In this document: positions 1 through 8,269 of the stretch, piece after piece | How the letters are laid out: every line of letters begins with the position of its first letter | Position numbering within the stretch: position 1 is the first letter of the stretch | Source of the DNA: Bacteroidales bacterium | GTDB lineage: Bacteria > Bacteroidota > Bacteroidia > Bacteroidales > JAAUTT01 | Length of the DNA stretch: 11,489 nt | Reading direction: 5' to 3' | Assembly: GCA_025350365.1 (NCBI GenBank) | Contig: JANXXY010000153.1 | Coordinates: 1 to 11,489, forward strand | The notes under the pieces: generated by a model | Databases searched by the model: none | The model's input: only the letters and a program-made list of their open reading frames with translations | What the model was told of the DNA's origin: nothing | Position numbers and translations under genes: made by a program

Positions 1-1090
1 CAATGGAATCGGAGAGAATCTGCCCTTTAAAGCTTTTATAGATACTGGCTGAAACAATGGAATTTGATGAATTGACAAACGTACCTATTTTATGTATCTG
101 AATTTTAGAGGCCGATTTATATTTAACAATCGCATAGGCTATTGTATTTTTGTACCCCGTGCCGCTTAGTGGTCCAAGTTTATCATTCATAAATACCTTC
201 GAAATTTTATTGGTCTGTAATCGCGATGGATTGAATGATACGGTAGATAAAGCTTTGGTATCCTGATAAGCAAGATAAAAATATCCCTTATCACCCCAGC
301 TGGCACCCCATGAATTTTTTACAATCCAGGCTCCTGTACCTCCGGCTGTTCGTTTGGTATCGTCCCAGCCAACAATCAATACCTGATGATTCAATGCCGA
401 ATCCCCCTTAAAGTAGTAAGTATAAGGATATCGACTTAAATTATTATAATAGGAAGTGTTTTCCCAAAATAAACTTACTGACAATGCTCCAAATTGCATC
501 ATATAGGTTTTTATTTCGTCGCGTGAACTTCCATCAAGAAACATAATATCAGGTACAAAAGCAACAGGATCAATATTTGAGGTACATGAATGGACGGAAG
601 TATTATAAGGATCGGCCGATTCACTTAAAGGTCCTGAAAAACGTCCCAGGTAAGCGAATGCCATCATTTCGTTCCCACCCTCACCATATCCCGAATTTAA
701 CCCATGGCAGGTAACCATGTTTTGTTCCGACAGGTCGTACGAACCCAATCCCATTTCTAACCATCTCGATTCTATGGATCCCAGCTGAGCAAAAGCCCAA
801 CAGTTTCCTCCAAATTGTCCGCTGCCCTGATTTTTTACCGACGTAACAAACCCATTAGTCCTTAAATCAAAAGTAGAAGGCAACATTGCTGTTGATTTTA
901 AGTTGGTTCTTTTTGCAAATACCAGGCGGTTCGGAAATGGGATATATCCAAATGAGTCGTTAATGGCTTTTGATTTAAGACGTTGTACGTTCCTGATAAA
1001 TTCGGAATTTTGTGACCCAAACTCCGGCTGTGCCATTATTTGCCAGGAAATTAATAGAAAAAAGAATATAAAAAAATGACGAAGTTGCAT
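1..1090 (-). CDS. Secreted papain-family (C1) cysteine protease, C-terminus cut by window edge
   Basis: An open frame runs on the minus strand from ATG at 1090-1088 to the left edge without a stop, giving 363 residues. Residues 1-20 form a hydrophobic signal peptide with likely cleavage after ..QIMA, so the product is exported. The papain catalytic set is present in order: oxyanion-hole Gln88 (VKNQGS), nucleophile Cys97 (GNCWAFA), His235 (LNHQVLIVGW) and Asn259 (VKNSWG). About 65 residues separate the signal peptide from the catalytic domain, as in a short propeptide. From about residue 295 the chain continues into a region resembling the lectin-like domain that follows some bacterial C1 domains; this is an inference because the end is missing. 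The gene is divergent from secA. CATCTTTG at 1140-1133 (minus) is a 7-of-8 match to TAnnTTTG, without a clear -33 box. The family assignment is firm; substrate and surface anchoring are unknown. Confidence 0.93.
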   Translation of the reverse strand, partial: MQLRHFFIFFFLLISWQIMAQPEFGSQNSEFIRNVQRLKSKAINDSFGYIPFPNRLVFAKRTNLKSTAMLPSTFDLRTNGFVTSVKNQGSGQFGGNCWAFAQLGSIESRWLEMGLGSYDLSEQNMVTCHGLNSGYGEGGNEMMAFAYLGRFSGPLSESADPYNTSVHSCTSNIDPVAFVPDIMFLDGSSRDEIKTYMMQFGALSVSLFWENTSYYNNLSRYPYTYYFKGDSALNHQVLIVGWDDTKRTAGGTGAWIVKNSWGASWGDKGYFYLAYQDTKALSTVSFNPSRLQTNKISKVFMNDKLGPLSGTGYKNTIAYAIVKYKSASKIQIHKIGTFVNSSNSIVSASIYKSFKGQILSDSI

Positions 1091-1160
1091 GATAAATGGA
1101 GCTTTAAGTGCGATGAATACCTAATTCCGTGCCAAAGATGTTGGTAAATAAAAAATGGAT

Positions 1161-1193
1161 TTCTTAAATTATATGTAAAATAAACTAATTTTG
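1161..1193 (+). promoter_or_regulatory. Candidate Bacteroidota-type promoter of secA
   Basis: TAATTTTG at 1186-1193 matches the Bacteroidota -7 consensus TAnnTTTG perfectly. A weak -33-like TTCT lies at 1161-1164, 21 bases upstream. Transcription would begin near 1200, leaving a leader of about 34 bases. That leader is AT-rich and has no Shine-Dalgarno sequence before the secA ATG, which is usual in this phylum. Confidence 0.5.
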
Positions 1194-1233
1194 CTTACTA
1201 TTTAAAATTGACTATAAAATAATTATCTATAAA

Positions 1234-4200
1234 ATGAGTTTTATCAATTCAATAATATCAAAATTTCTGGGAAACAAAGCACAGCGCGATTTAAAAGAAA
1301 CCCAACCAATTGTCGAACAAATAAAATCAGCCTATCAGGAAGTTATTAACCTTTCTAATGACCAATTACGCGAACACGCTACACTGCTTAAGTTAAAAAT
1401 TAAGGAGTATATAAAAGCCGACGAAGCTCAAATAGTGGAGCTTAAAAGCAAGGGCGAAAATGAGCAAACACCGGTTGATGAAATAGAAGTTATATATTCT
1501 CAGGTTGATAAACTTGAAAAAGAAGTAGAACGAAAAATCGAGGAAGTTCTTAATGAAATTCTCCCGGAGGCTTTTTCTATTGTGAAGGAAACTGCACGCA
1601 GATTCAAAGAGAACGAGCGTGTTATGGTAACAGCCAACGATTTCGACCGTGACCTTGCCGCAGAAAAGGAAAGCGTAATTATCGAAGGAGACAAGGCTAT
1701 TTTTCTCAATCACTGGCAAGCCGGTGGAAACGAAATTACCTGGGACATGGTTCATTACGATGTTCAATTGTTTGGTGGGGTTATTCTCCATCAGGGTAAA
1801 ATTTCCGAGATGGCTACGGGTGAAGGTAAAACACTTGTTGCCACATTGCCGGTATTCTTAAATGCATTAGCCGGAAAAGGCGTGCACATTGTAACCGTGA
1901 ACGATTATCTTGCTAAACGCGACTCGGAATGGATGGGCCCAATTTATGAATTCCATGGCTTATCTGTTGATTGTATTGACCGACACCAACCAAACTCTGA
2001 AGCACGCCGTAAAGCATATTCTTCCGATATCACCTTCGGCACCAACAACGAATTTGGTTTCGATTACCTTCGTGATAACATGGCAATAAGCCCGCTCGAC
2101 CTTGTTCAGCGCAAACATCATTTTGCCATTGTGGATGAAGTCGACTCGGTACTGATCGATGATGCACGTACACCATTGATTATCTCAGGACCCGTTCCAA
2201 GAGGCGACAACCAACTGTTCGACGAATTCAAACCACGCGTGGAAGTAATTGTAAACGAACAACGTAAACTTGTAACTCAAATTTTATCAGAGGCTAAAGG
2301 CCTTATCGCAAAAGGTGACACCGAAAAGGGTGGACTTCTTCTGCTTCGTGCATATAAAGGTCTCCCTAAAAATAAAGCGCTCATAAAATTTCTCAGCGAA
2401 CAGGGAATGAAGCAACTTCAACATAAAACAGAGAACATTTACATGGCGGAGAATAACAAAAACATGCACCTCGCCACCGATGATCTGTTTTTTGTGATCG
2501 ACGAAAAACAAAATTCAATTGAACTTACTGATAAAGGTATCGACCTGATGACTTCCAAATCAGAGGATCAGCATTTCTTTATCATGCCCGATATTGGCGG
2601 TGAAATTGCTGATCTTGAAAAAGCTGTTTTGACAAAACAGGAAAAGCTAAACAGCAAGGACGATCTGCTACGCGATTATTCAATCAAATCTGAACGTATT
2701 CATACTGTAAACCAACTTCTTAAAGCATATACGTTGTTTGAAAAAGACGATGAATACGTGGTAATCGATAACAAGGTAAAAATTGTTGACGAGCAAACTG
2801 GTCGTATCATGGAAGGTCGTCGGTATTCCGATGGTTTGCATCAGGCTATTGAGGCAAAGGAACATGTAAAAGTGGAAGCAGCCTCGCAAACATTTGCAAC
2901 TATCACGTTACAAAACTATTTCCGAATGTATCATAAGCTTGCAGGTATGACGGGTACTGCCGAAACCGAAGCTGGTGAGTTGTGGAATATCTACAAATTG
3001 GACGTGGTTGTAATTCCAACCAATAAACCCACAACACGCAAGGATGCCGAAGATTTGGTGTATAAAACCAAACGTGAAAAATACAGCGCTGTCATTGACG
3101 AGATTGTCGATCTGGTAAAAAAAGATCGTCCCGTATTGGTTGGTACCACATCTGTTGAAATTTCGGAATTACTTAGCCGAATGCTGAAAATTAGGGGCAT
3201 CAGACACAATGTACTGAATGCTAAACTTCACCAGCGTGAGGCGGATATTGTTGCCGAAGCCGGTCGAGAAGGCACTGTGACCATTGCTACCAACATGGCC
3301 GGTCGTGGTACCGACATTAAGCTCACTGAAAAAGTAAAAATAGCCGGTGGATTGGCTATCATCGGCACAGAACGTCACGAATCGCGACGGGTCGACAGGC
3401 AGTTGAGAGGTCGTGCAGGACGCCAGGGAGACCCTGGTTCATCACAATTTTTCGTTTCGCTTGAAGATGATTTAATGCGTTTGTTCGGTTCCGACCGAAT
3501 TGCCGGTTTAATGGACAAGATGGGATTGAAAGAAGGCGAAGTTATTCAGCACTCAATGATTACCAAATCCATTGAGCGGGCTCAGAAAAAGGTAGAAGAG
3601 AACAACTTTGGCATTCGTAAACGACTTCTGGAATATGACGATGTGATGAACTCACAGCGAGAGGTGATTTATACCAAACGCCGTCATGCACTTTTTGGTG
3701 AACGTATCAGTCTCGATATTGCCAACATGATGTATGATGTGATCGAGAAAATTGTAAACGATTATCATTCGAATAACGATTACAATGGTTTTAATCTGGA
3801 ACTTATCAGGGATTTTTCTATCGAAGCCTCGATGGATGAAGACGCTTTTCTGAAAATGGATAAAGAAGTAATCATTAAAGAAATATTTGCGCAAGCACAG
3901 GATTCATACAAACGCCGCGTTGAAGCCATTACACAAAATGCATGGCCGGTGATTAAGGATGTTTTCGAACACCAATCGGGTCAATATGAAAATATTGTAG
4001 TACCTATAACGGATGGAGCAAGGGTTTACAACATTGTTACCAACCTGAAAAAATCATATGACTCTCATTGTTATGAGCTTATACGTTCATTTGAAAAAAC
4101 GGCCATTCTTATTAATTTCGACGATGTTTGGAAAGAACATCTTCGCGAACTGGACGATTTGAAACAATCGGTTCAAAATGCCACTTACGAGCAAAAGGAT

Positions 4201-4533
4201 CCTTTATTGATATATAAATTCGAATCATTCGAACTCTTCAGGACGATGATTGAGAAGGTGAATCGTGATATTGTTGCGATACTTTCCAAGAGTCAGATTC
4301 CAATCAGCGAACCTAGTCAGGTAAAACAAGCTCATGCCCCCAAACGTCTCGATCTGAGTAAATTCGAAACCAGTAAACGCGACATTACCAGCGGAGGTGG
4401 TGAATCACAAGATACCAGGGAACCGCAAAAAACTCAGCCCATCCGAAAGGAAAAACAAGTGGGGAGAAACGATCAATGCCCATGTGGAAGCGGTAAAAAA
4501 TATAAAAACTGCCATGGTGTAGGAGCCGAATAA
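1234..4533 (+). CDS. secA: Preprotein translocase subunit SecA, long Bacteroidota form
   Basis: SecA is the ATPase that pushes unfolded preproteins through the SecYEG channel from the cytoplasmic face of the inner membrane. The 1099-residue product has the DEAD-type motor motifs: Walker A MATGEGKT at 193-200, TNNEFGFDYLRDN at 270-282 and Walker B DEVD at 301-304 followed by SVLIDDARTP. NBD2 carries TNMAGRGTD at 686-694 and the arginine-finger region SRRVDRQLRGRAGRQGDPG at 717-735. The helical scaffold motif WKEHLRELDDL lies near 965-975. The C-terminus ends in the zinc-binding SecB/lipid-contact module CPCGSGKKYKNCH at 1082-1094. The protein is about 200 residues longer than E. coli SecA (901). 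The extra length is mainly a charged N-terminal insertion near 55-95 and an expanded region between Walker B and NBD2 (about 340-520), typical of Bacteroidota. The ATG start gives the usual amphipathic N-terminus. The next gene begins directly after the TAA. Confidence 0.98.
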   Translation: MSFINSIISKFLGNKAQRDLKETQPIVEQIKSAYQEVINLSNDQLREHATLLKLKIKEYIKADEAQIVELKSKGENEQTPVDEIEVIYSQVDKLEKEVERKIEEVLNEILPEAFSIVKETARRFKENERVMVTANDFDRDLAAEKESVIIEGDKAIFLNHWQAGGNEITWDMVHYDVQLFGGVILHQGKISEMATGEGKTLVATLPVFLNALAGKGVHIVTVNDYLAKRDSEWMGPIYEFHGLSVDCIDRHQPNSEARRKAYSSDITFGTNNEFGFDYLRDNMAISPLDLVQRKHHFAIVDEVDSVLIDDARTPLIISGPVPRGDNQLFDEFKPRVEVIVNEQRKLVTQILSEAKGLIAKGDTEKGGLLLLRAYKGLPKNKALIKFLSEQGMKQLQHKTENIYMAENNKNMHLATDDLFFVIDEKQNSIELTDKGIDLMTSKSEDQHFFIMPDIGGEIADLEKAVLTKQEKLNSKDDLLRDYSIKSERIHTVNQLLKAYTLFEKDDEYVVIDNKVKIVDEQTGRIMEGRRYSDGLHQAIEAKEHVKVEAASQTFATITLQNYFRMYHKLAGMTGTAETEAGELWNIYKLDVVVIPTNKPTTRKDAEDLVYKTKREKYSAVIDEIVDLVKKDRPVLVGTTSVEISELLSRMLKIRGIRHNVLNAKLHQREADIVAEAGREGTVTIATNMAGRGTDIKLTEKVKIAGGLAIIGTERHESRRVDRQLRGRAGRQGDPGSSQFFVSLEDDLMRLFGSDRIAGLMDKMGLKEGEVIQHSMITKSIERAQKKVEENNFGIRKRLLEYDDVMNSQREVIYTKRRHALFGERISLDIANMMYDVIEKIVNDYHSNNDYNGFNLELIRDFSIEASMDEDAFLKMDKEVIIKEIFAQAQDSYKRRVEAITQNAWPVIKDVFEHQSGQYENIVVPITDGARVYNIVTNLKKSYDSHCYELIRSFEKTAILINFDDVWKEHLRELDDLKQSVQNATYEQKDPLLIYKFESFELFRTMIEKVNRDIVAILSKSQIPISEPSQVKQAHAPKRLDLSKFETSKRDITSGGGESQDTREPQKTQPIRKEKQVGRNDQCPCGSGKKYKNCHGVGAE

Positions 4534-5595
4534 ATGATTTCTCTTGAAAAGCGCATTGCGGCTTTGGCCAAACTTGGTAGTTGGCTTAAAAATTACGGTA
4601 TCCGGAAAGCGCAAAGCGTTCACGAAGATAATAGCCAATGGACTGAATTAGATACGATTGTGCGAAATCATCATATTTACAACCACTGGCTGATTGAACC
4701 ATTTGTAGAGAAAGCAATAGAACATTGGGCTGAAAGGTTATCATTCCCATCTATTCAATTGTTTGCAACTCGTTATCCGGAATTGGAAAATAAGCAACCA
4801 ACCATTAGTATTGTAGTAATTCCAAAAAAAAACATACCACTGGCCGGCTTTCACGATGCTGTTTGCATCTTGTTAGCCGGTCATCGTCTTTTTGCCCGAA
4901 ACAACAATCACGAACTCGATTTGCTCCAATGCATTACTTATAAACTGATAACCATTGAGCCGGCTTTTGAAGAACTAATTTGCTGGGTTGACACTTTTCC
5001 AAAATCGACCGATGCTTATCTGGTACATTCAAAGCCTGAAGAGGATGCAGCCATAAAACAATATTTTTCAGCTAAATGCAGCCTTATCAGATCGAAATGT
5101 ATTTCGGTTGCGGTATTAAAAACCGATTTTAAATCGCAGGAGATTGAAGCGTTATCAGGTGATATACTTGACTTTTTTGGGCAAAGTGATCATAACGTTC
5201 GCAAAATCTATGTTCCGGCCAATTTCCATGTCGAACAGTTCTATCCTTTCATCGAAAGTTACGCATGGATGCAGCAAAATAACCGGTATGCCAATAATTT
5301 TGATTATCATCGTTCTATTTTCTTGATGGACAGGATGGAATTTTTCGAAAACGGCTTTCTCATTCTTCGGGAATCAGCAGAAATGCATGTACCTATTGGT
5401 TGTTTATATTTTGAATATTACACCTCTATGGTTGATTTAACTGAAAAACTTTGTACCCACAAACATCAAATACAACAAGTAATTTGTAAAAGCGATCTTG
5501 GAATAGACACCATGCTACCTGGCAGCGCTCATAACTACCCGTTGTGGAATTTCGATGACAATCAGGATGTGATGAGTTTTTTATTGAAAAGGTAA
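4534..5595 (+). CDS. LuxC-type acyl-CoA reductase homologue, probably catalytically altered
   Basis: The 353-residue protein follows the pattern of Bacteroidota acyl-CoA reductases (LuxC family, aldehyde-dehydrogenase fold), which reduce acyl-CoA to aldehyde with NADPH. Recognisable blocks are NIPLAGFHDAVCILLAGHR (100-118), SVAVL (191-195), NVRKIYVP (221-228), RYANNFDYHRSIFLMDR (251-267) and the C-terminal PGSAHNYPLWNFDDNQDV (329-346). Length and overall layout fit the family. The block that in relatives I recall reads FGLGCRNV, with the catalytic thioester cysteine, reads FGQSDHNV here (215-222), so Asp219 stands where the cysteine should be. The usual GSNNT-like cofactor-region motif is also replaced, by HSKPEE (165-170). 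I infer weakened or lost reductase activity. The ATG abuts the secA TAA with no gap, so the two are very likely co-transcribed and may be translationally coupled. The family call is good; the function is uncertain. Confidence 0.82.
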   Translation: MISLEKRIAALAKLGSWLKNYGIRKAQSVHEDNSQWTELDTIVRNHHIYNHWLIEPFVEKAIEHWAERLSFPSIQLFATRYPELENKQPTISIVVIPKKNIPLAGFHDAVCILLAGHRLFARNNNHELDLLQCITYKLITIEPAFEELICWVDTFPKSTDAYLVHSKPEEDAAIKQYFSAKCSLIRSKCISVAVLKTDFKSQEIEALSGDILDFFGQSDHNVRKIYVPANFHVEQFYPFIESYAWMQQNNRYANNFDYHRSIFLMDRMEFFENGFLILRESAEMHVPIGCLYFEYYTSMVDLTEKLCTHKHQIQQVICKSDLGIDTMLPGSAHNYPLWNFDDNQDVMSFLLKR

Positions 5596-5612
5596 ACGCA
5601 TCAGTATTCAAT

Positions 5613-5643
5613 TTTGAGAAATAAAATAAAATGGTTAGTTTTA
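5613..5643 (+). promoter_or_regulatory. Possible promoter of the carbamate kinase gene
   Basis: TTTG at 5613-5616 and TAGTTTTA at 5636-5643 are separated by 19 bases, the usual -33/-7 spacing in Bacteroidota. The -7 element matches TAnnTTTG at all but the last base. The predicted transcript would start near 5650, about 55 bases before the ATG. The same bases form a small inverted repeat, GGTTA-gttt-TAACC (5633-5646), so the site could instead be a weak hairpin behind the upstream gene. Confidence 0.3.
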
Positions 5644-5704
5644 ACCTGAAGGATTTAAAAAGTTAAAATAAACCGATAACATATGTTCGAAACTCAATTC
5701 CGCA

Positions 5705-6697
5705 ATGATGAATAAACTTGCAGTAATAGCCCTTGGTGGTAACGCATTGTTAAGGGAAAACCAGAAAGGAATTATTGAAGAGCAGGAAGAAAATACGGCT
5801 GAAACACTCGAAAATATTGTTTTTCTGCTCAATAAAGGTTACAACATTGTGATATCTTTTGGTAACGGCCCGCAGGTAGGAAATATTATGATGCAGAACG
5901 ATGCAGGTGAGCAATTGTATGACTTGCCACCCATGCCACTGGATACATGTGTGGCTTATTCGCAGGGTGGAATTGGTTTTATGATTGAACGTGCCTTACG
6001 AAATGTTTTAAACGAGCATGGAATCCGTCGCAATGTTCTTACACTTATGACGATGGTTGAAGTGGATCCGAACGATGTGGCTTTTGCCGATCCGGGAAAG
6101 AGAATTGGCAAAACCGTAACCAAAGAAGAAGCTGATAAGCTAATAACTGAGAAAGGTTGGATGTTTAAGGAGGAAAAAAAGCAAAAAGGGGGTTATCGGC
6201 GGGTAGTTCCTTCTCCTTCACCGAAATATATCATTAACTGGGAGGTAATTCAACGGAATGCACTTGCAGGTGCCATTGTTATTGCAGTTGGTGGAGGAGG
6301 CGTTCCGGTATATACCGATGAAAACGGATACCTCCGACCCGTTGAAGCTGTAATAGACAAAGATTCGGCATCGGCATTACTTGCTGCCCAAATTCATGCC
6401 AATGAATTTTATATATTAACGGATGTACCATTTGTATACGCCAATTATGGGGAACCGGAACAAAAAGTATTGGAATTTCTTAATTATTCCGATACCATGA
6501 GATACCTCGATGCAGGAACATTCGGGTTAGGTACGATGGCCCCAAAGATTAAAGCAGCTCTTTATTTTATAAAACATGGAGGAACGATGAGCATCATAAC
6601 CGAATCGAAAAAACTGGAAGACAAAGCATTCGGTACTAAAATAACAATGGAATATATTGAACAGGATTTGCATAAGTACGATCAAAAATCTGAATAA
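5705..6697 (+). CDS. arcC: Carbamate kinase
   Basis: This cytoplasmic amino-acid-kinase-fold enzyme interconverts carbamoyl phosphate plus ADP with ATP plus carbamate, normally harvesting ATP at the end of arginine, citrulline, agmatine or purine breakdown. The 330 residues are close to the usual length (about 310). Family motifs are ALGGNAL (9-15), GNGPQVG (53-59), RRVVPSPSP (165-173), AVGGGGVPV (194-202), EAVIDKDSAS (214-223) and FGLGTMAPKI (273-282). The first of two adjacent ATGs (5705 and 5708) is used here; the second would remove one residue, and no Shine-Dalgarno sequence decides between them. No arginine deiminase, ornithine or putrescine carbamoyltransferase or antiporter gene lies nearby, so the source of its carbamoyl phosphate cannot be read from context. 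It converges on the pit operon with a 15-base gap at 6698-6712, in which I see no terminator. Confidence 0.96.
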   Translation: MMNKLAVIALGGNALLRENQKGIIEEQEENTAETLENIVFLLNKGYNIVISFGNGPQVGNIMMQNDAGEQLYDLPPMPLDTCVAYSQGGIGFMIERALRNVLNEHGIRRNVLTLMTMVEVDPNDVAFADPGKRIGKTVTKEEADKLITEKGWMFKEEKKQKGGYRRVVPSPSPKYIINWEVIQRNALAGAIVIAVGGGGVPVYTDENGYLRPVEAVIDKDSASALLAAQIHANEFYILTDVPFVYANYGEPEQKVLEFLNYSDTMRYLDAGTFGLGTMAPKIKAALYFIKHGGTMSIITESKKLEDKAFGTKITMEYIEQDLHKYDQKSE

Positions 6698-6712
6698 CAA
6701 TTCGTTAATATC

Positions 6713-7186
6713 CTAAAAGTACCTCAACCTTTTTGTGGTTGAACTCAATAAACGTCCATTGTTTTCTCTTATAATCAGTTTAACTTTTTTGTATTGCCTT
6801 AATGATTTATCGATTAAATAAAATCGTTCAAAATCAACTTTAAACTCATAATCAGTTTGAGGATTTAGGTTTAATGGAAATTGGTTTCGTTGGGCAGAAC
6901 GAATTGCAAATTTGCGGGATGATATCTGATCAAAAAATTTAATTTCCGGCGCTTCTATTTCAACCGGAAGTTTTCCGCTGCTTTCAATCCTTACAATCAT
7001 CTCTATATAAGGCTTTATTACAAGTCGGGTAAAAACTTTTACTTTTTTGTACCGTTGCTTTGGACTAACTCCGGTTGACATCCAAATGATAAGAAACAAA
7101 AATAATAAACCAAATAAAGCCAATATGCTCAATGTACTTGGTTGTCCATATAATAATATTTCAAAACAGATAAATAAAATTTGCAT
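6713..7186 (-). CDS. Unrecognised membrane-anchored protein, third gene of the pit-terC operon
   Basis: I do not recognise this 157-residue protein. It has one strongly hydrophobic helix at about 18-38. A basic stretch follows (SPKQRYKKVKVFTR, 41-54), which by the positive-inside rule would place the C-terminal part in the cytoplasm. Residues about 55-157 alternate hydrophobic and polar residues with few predicted helices, suggesting a small beta-sandwich; the start of this part contains SSGKLPVEIEAPEIKF (69-84). There is no cysteine-rich or metal-binding motif. Its ATG (7186-7184) shares a base with the TAA of the TerC-family gene upstream (TAATG), so translation is likely coupled and a role with that transporter is plausible but unproven. 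It is probably a real gene because of the coupling and the protein-like composition. Confidence 0.75.
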   Translation of the reverse strand: MQILFICFEILLYGQPSTLSILALFGLLFLFLIIWMSTGVSPKQRYKKVKVFTRLVIKPYIEMIVRIESSGKLPVEIEAPEIKFFDQISSRKFAIRSAQRNQFPLNLNPQTDYEFKVDFERFYLIDKSLRQYKKVKLIIRENNGRLLSSTTKRLRYF

Positions 7187-8247
7187 TAGTGATGTATTAA
7201 CATTTTTTGTTTAGGCGGAAAGATAAGGGAAACGATAATGCAAATAGCCAATGTACCAAGTATTACGAAAAGTGAATAAACTGGTTTAAATCCAATCTCG
7301 TCAAGCCATGTATGGAAAAGTAGTTTAACACCAACAAATACCAGTAAAAATGCAATGCCAATCTTCAGATAATGGAAGAGGTTAACAACCCGCATAAGGA
7401 GAAAAAACAACGTTCGAAGACCAATAATGGCAAAGATATTAGAGAAAAATACAATAAACGGATCACGTGTTACAGCGAAAATAGCCGGGATTGAATCTGT
7501 GGCAAATATTACATCCGTAAATTCTATCAATATTAATACGATAAATAGCGGCGTTATGAAAAGCTTTTTTTTAGACCGCACAAAAAAGTGATCTTTAAAA
7601 TATCGGGGGTATACATTGGTATGTTTGGAGAGAAATTTTACCAACCAATGATCATGAGGTTCAATTTTTTCATCATTATTGCGATGTATAAATATTTTGA
7701 TGCCGGTAAATACGAGAAAAGCACCAAACACCAGCAGTATCCATTCAAACCGTTGAATAAGAGCTGATCCGGCAAAAATAAATATAAACCTTAAAATAAT
7801 GGCACCCATAATTCCCCAGAAAAGAACCTGCTTATAATATTTTTCGCGTACCGAAAAAGAGCTCAAAATCAACATGATCACAAATACATTATCCATTGAC
7901 AGCGTGTATTCTATCAAATAACCGGTAATGAATTCCATGCCCATATTTTTCCTGTAAATTTCGAGGCTGTTTTCAAAGCTCAACATGTCGAGCTTTAGCT
8001 GCGGAGCATACTTATGTTGTAATGCAACCAGATGGTTAAAATCGGTTATACCATGAAATCTGTCGCCGAAATAAAGAATGAAAAAATAAAAAAGTAAAGC
8101 CATGGAAACCCAAACGGCTGTCCATATGGAAGCTTCCTTGAAGGAAATAACATGGCTATTTCTTCCGATTAACTTTAAATCAATAATCAGAATACTTAGA
8201 ATTCCTAAACTAAATAGTCCAAAATAAAGTACCTCCTGACTTATCAT
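7186..8247 (-). CDS. TerC/Alx-family integral membrane protein (putative metal exporter)
   Basis: The 353-residue protein has about nine hydrophobic helices, near 6-26, 41-62, 106-130, 142-163, 167-187, 229-255, 264-285, 290-311 and 323-343. Signature motifs carry the acidic intramembrane residues of the family: EYTLSMDN (113-120, Asp119) and EFTDVIFATDSIPA (242-255, Asp245 and Asp251), followed by SNIFAIIGLR (269-278). TerC was named for tellurium resistance; characterised relatives such as Alx of E. coli and MeeF/MeeY of Bacillus are linked to manganese efflux. A roughly 45-residue polar segment between helices 2 and 3 (62-106) is longer than in Alx, but I believe it is common in Bacteroidota members. 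The gene starts 22 bases after pit and ends in a one-base overlap with the next gene, so it sits mid-operon. Family is firm; the metal is inferred. Confidence 0.93.
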   Translation of the reverse strand: MISQEVLYFGLFSLGILSILIIDLKLIGRNSHVISFKEASIWTAVWVSMALLFYFFILYFGDRFHGITDFNHLVALQHKYAPQLKLDMLSFENSLEIYRKNMGMEFITGYLIEYTLSMDNVFVIMLILSSFSVREKYYKQVLFWGIMGAIILRFIFIFAGSALIQRFEWILLVFGAFLVFTGIKIFIHRNNDEKIEPHDHWLVKFLSKHTNVYPRYFKDHFFVRSKKKLFITPLFIVLILIEFTDVIFATDSIPAIFAVTRDPFIVFFSNIFAIIGLRTLFFLLMRVVNLFHYLKIGIAFLLVFVGVKLLFHTWLDEIGFKPVYSLFVILGTLAICIIVSLIFPPKQKMLIHH

Positions 8248-8269
8248 GATCTTTTCAACTTCAATGAAT

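Noticed and set aside
1393..1791. A 132-residue minus-strand ORF inside secA
   Set aside because: It is antisense to strongly conserved SecA coding sequence, rich in Phe and Asn as expected of a shadow frame, and resembles no family.
5633..5646. GGTTA-gttt-TAACC palindrome as a terminator of the secA operon
   Set aside because: A five-base-pair stem with no T-tract is too weak, and the same bases fit a -7 promoter element with correct spacing.
6724..6742. Short hairpin TCAACC-N7-GGTTGA as a terminator between arcC and the converging orf157
   Set aside because: The stem is only six base pairs, lies inside the 3' coding end of orf157 and has no T-run after it.
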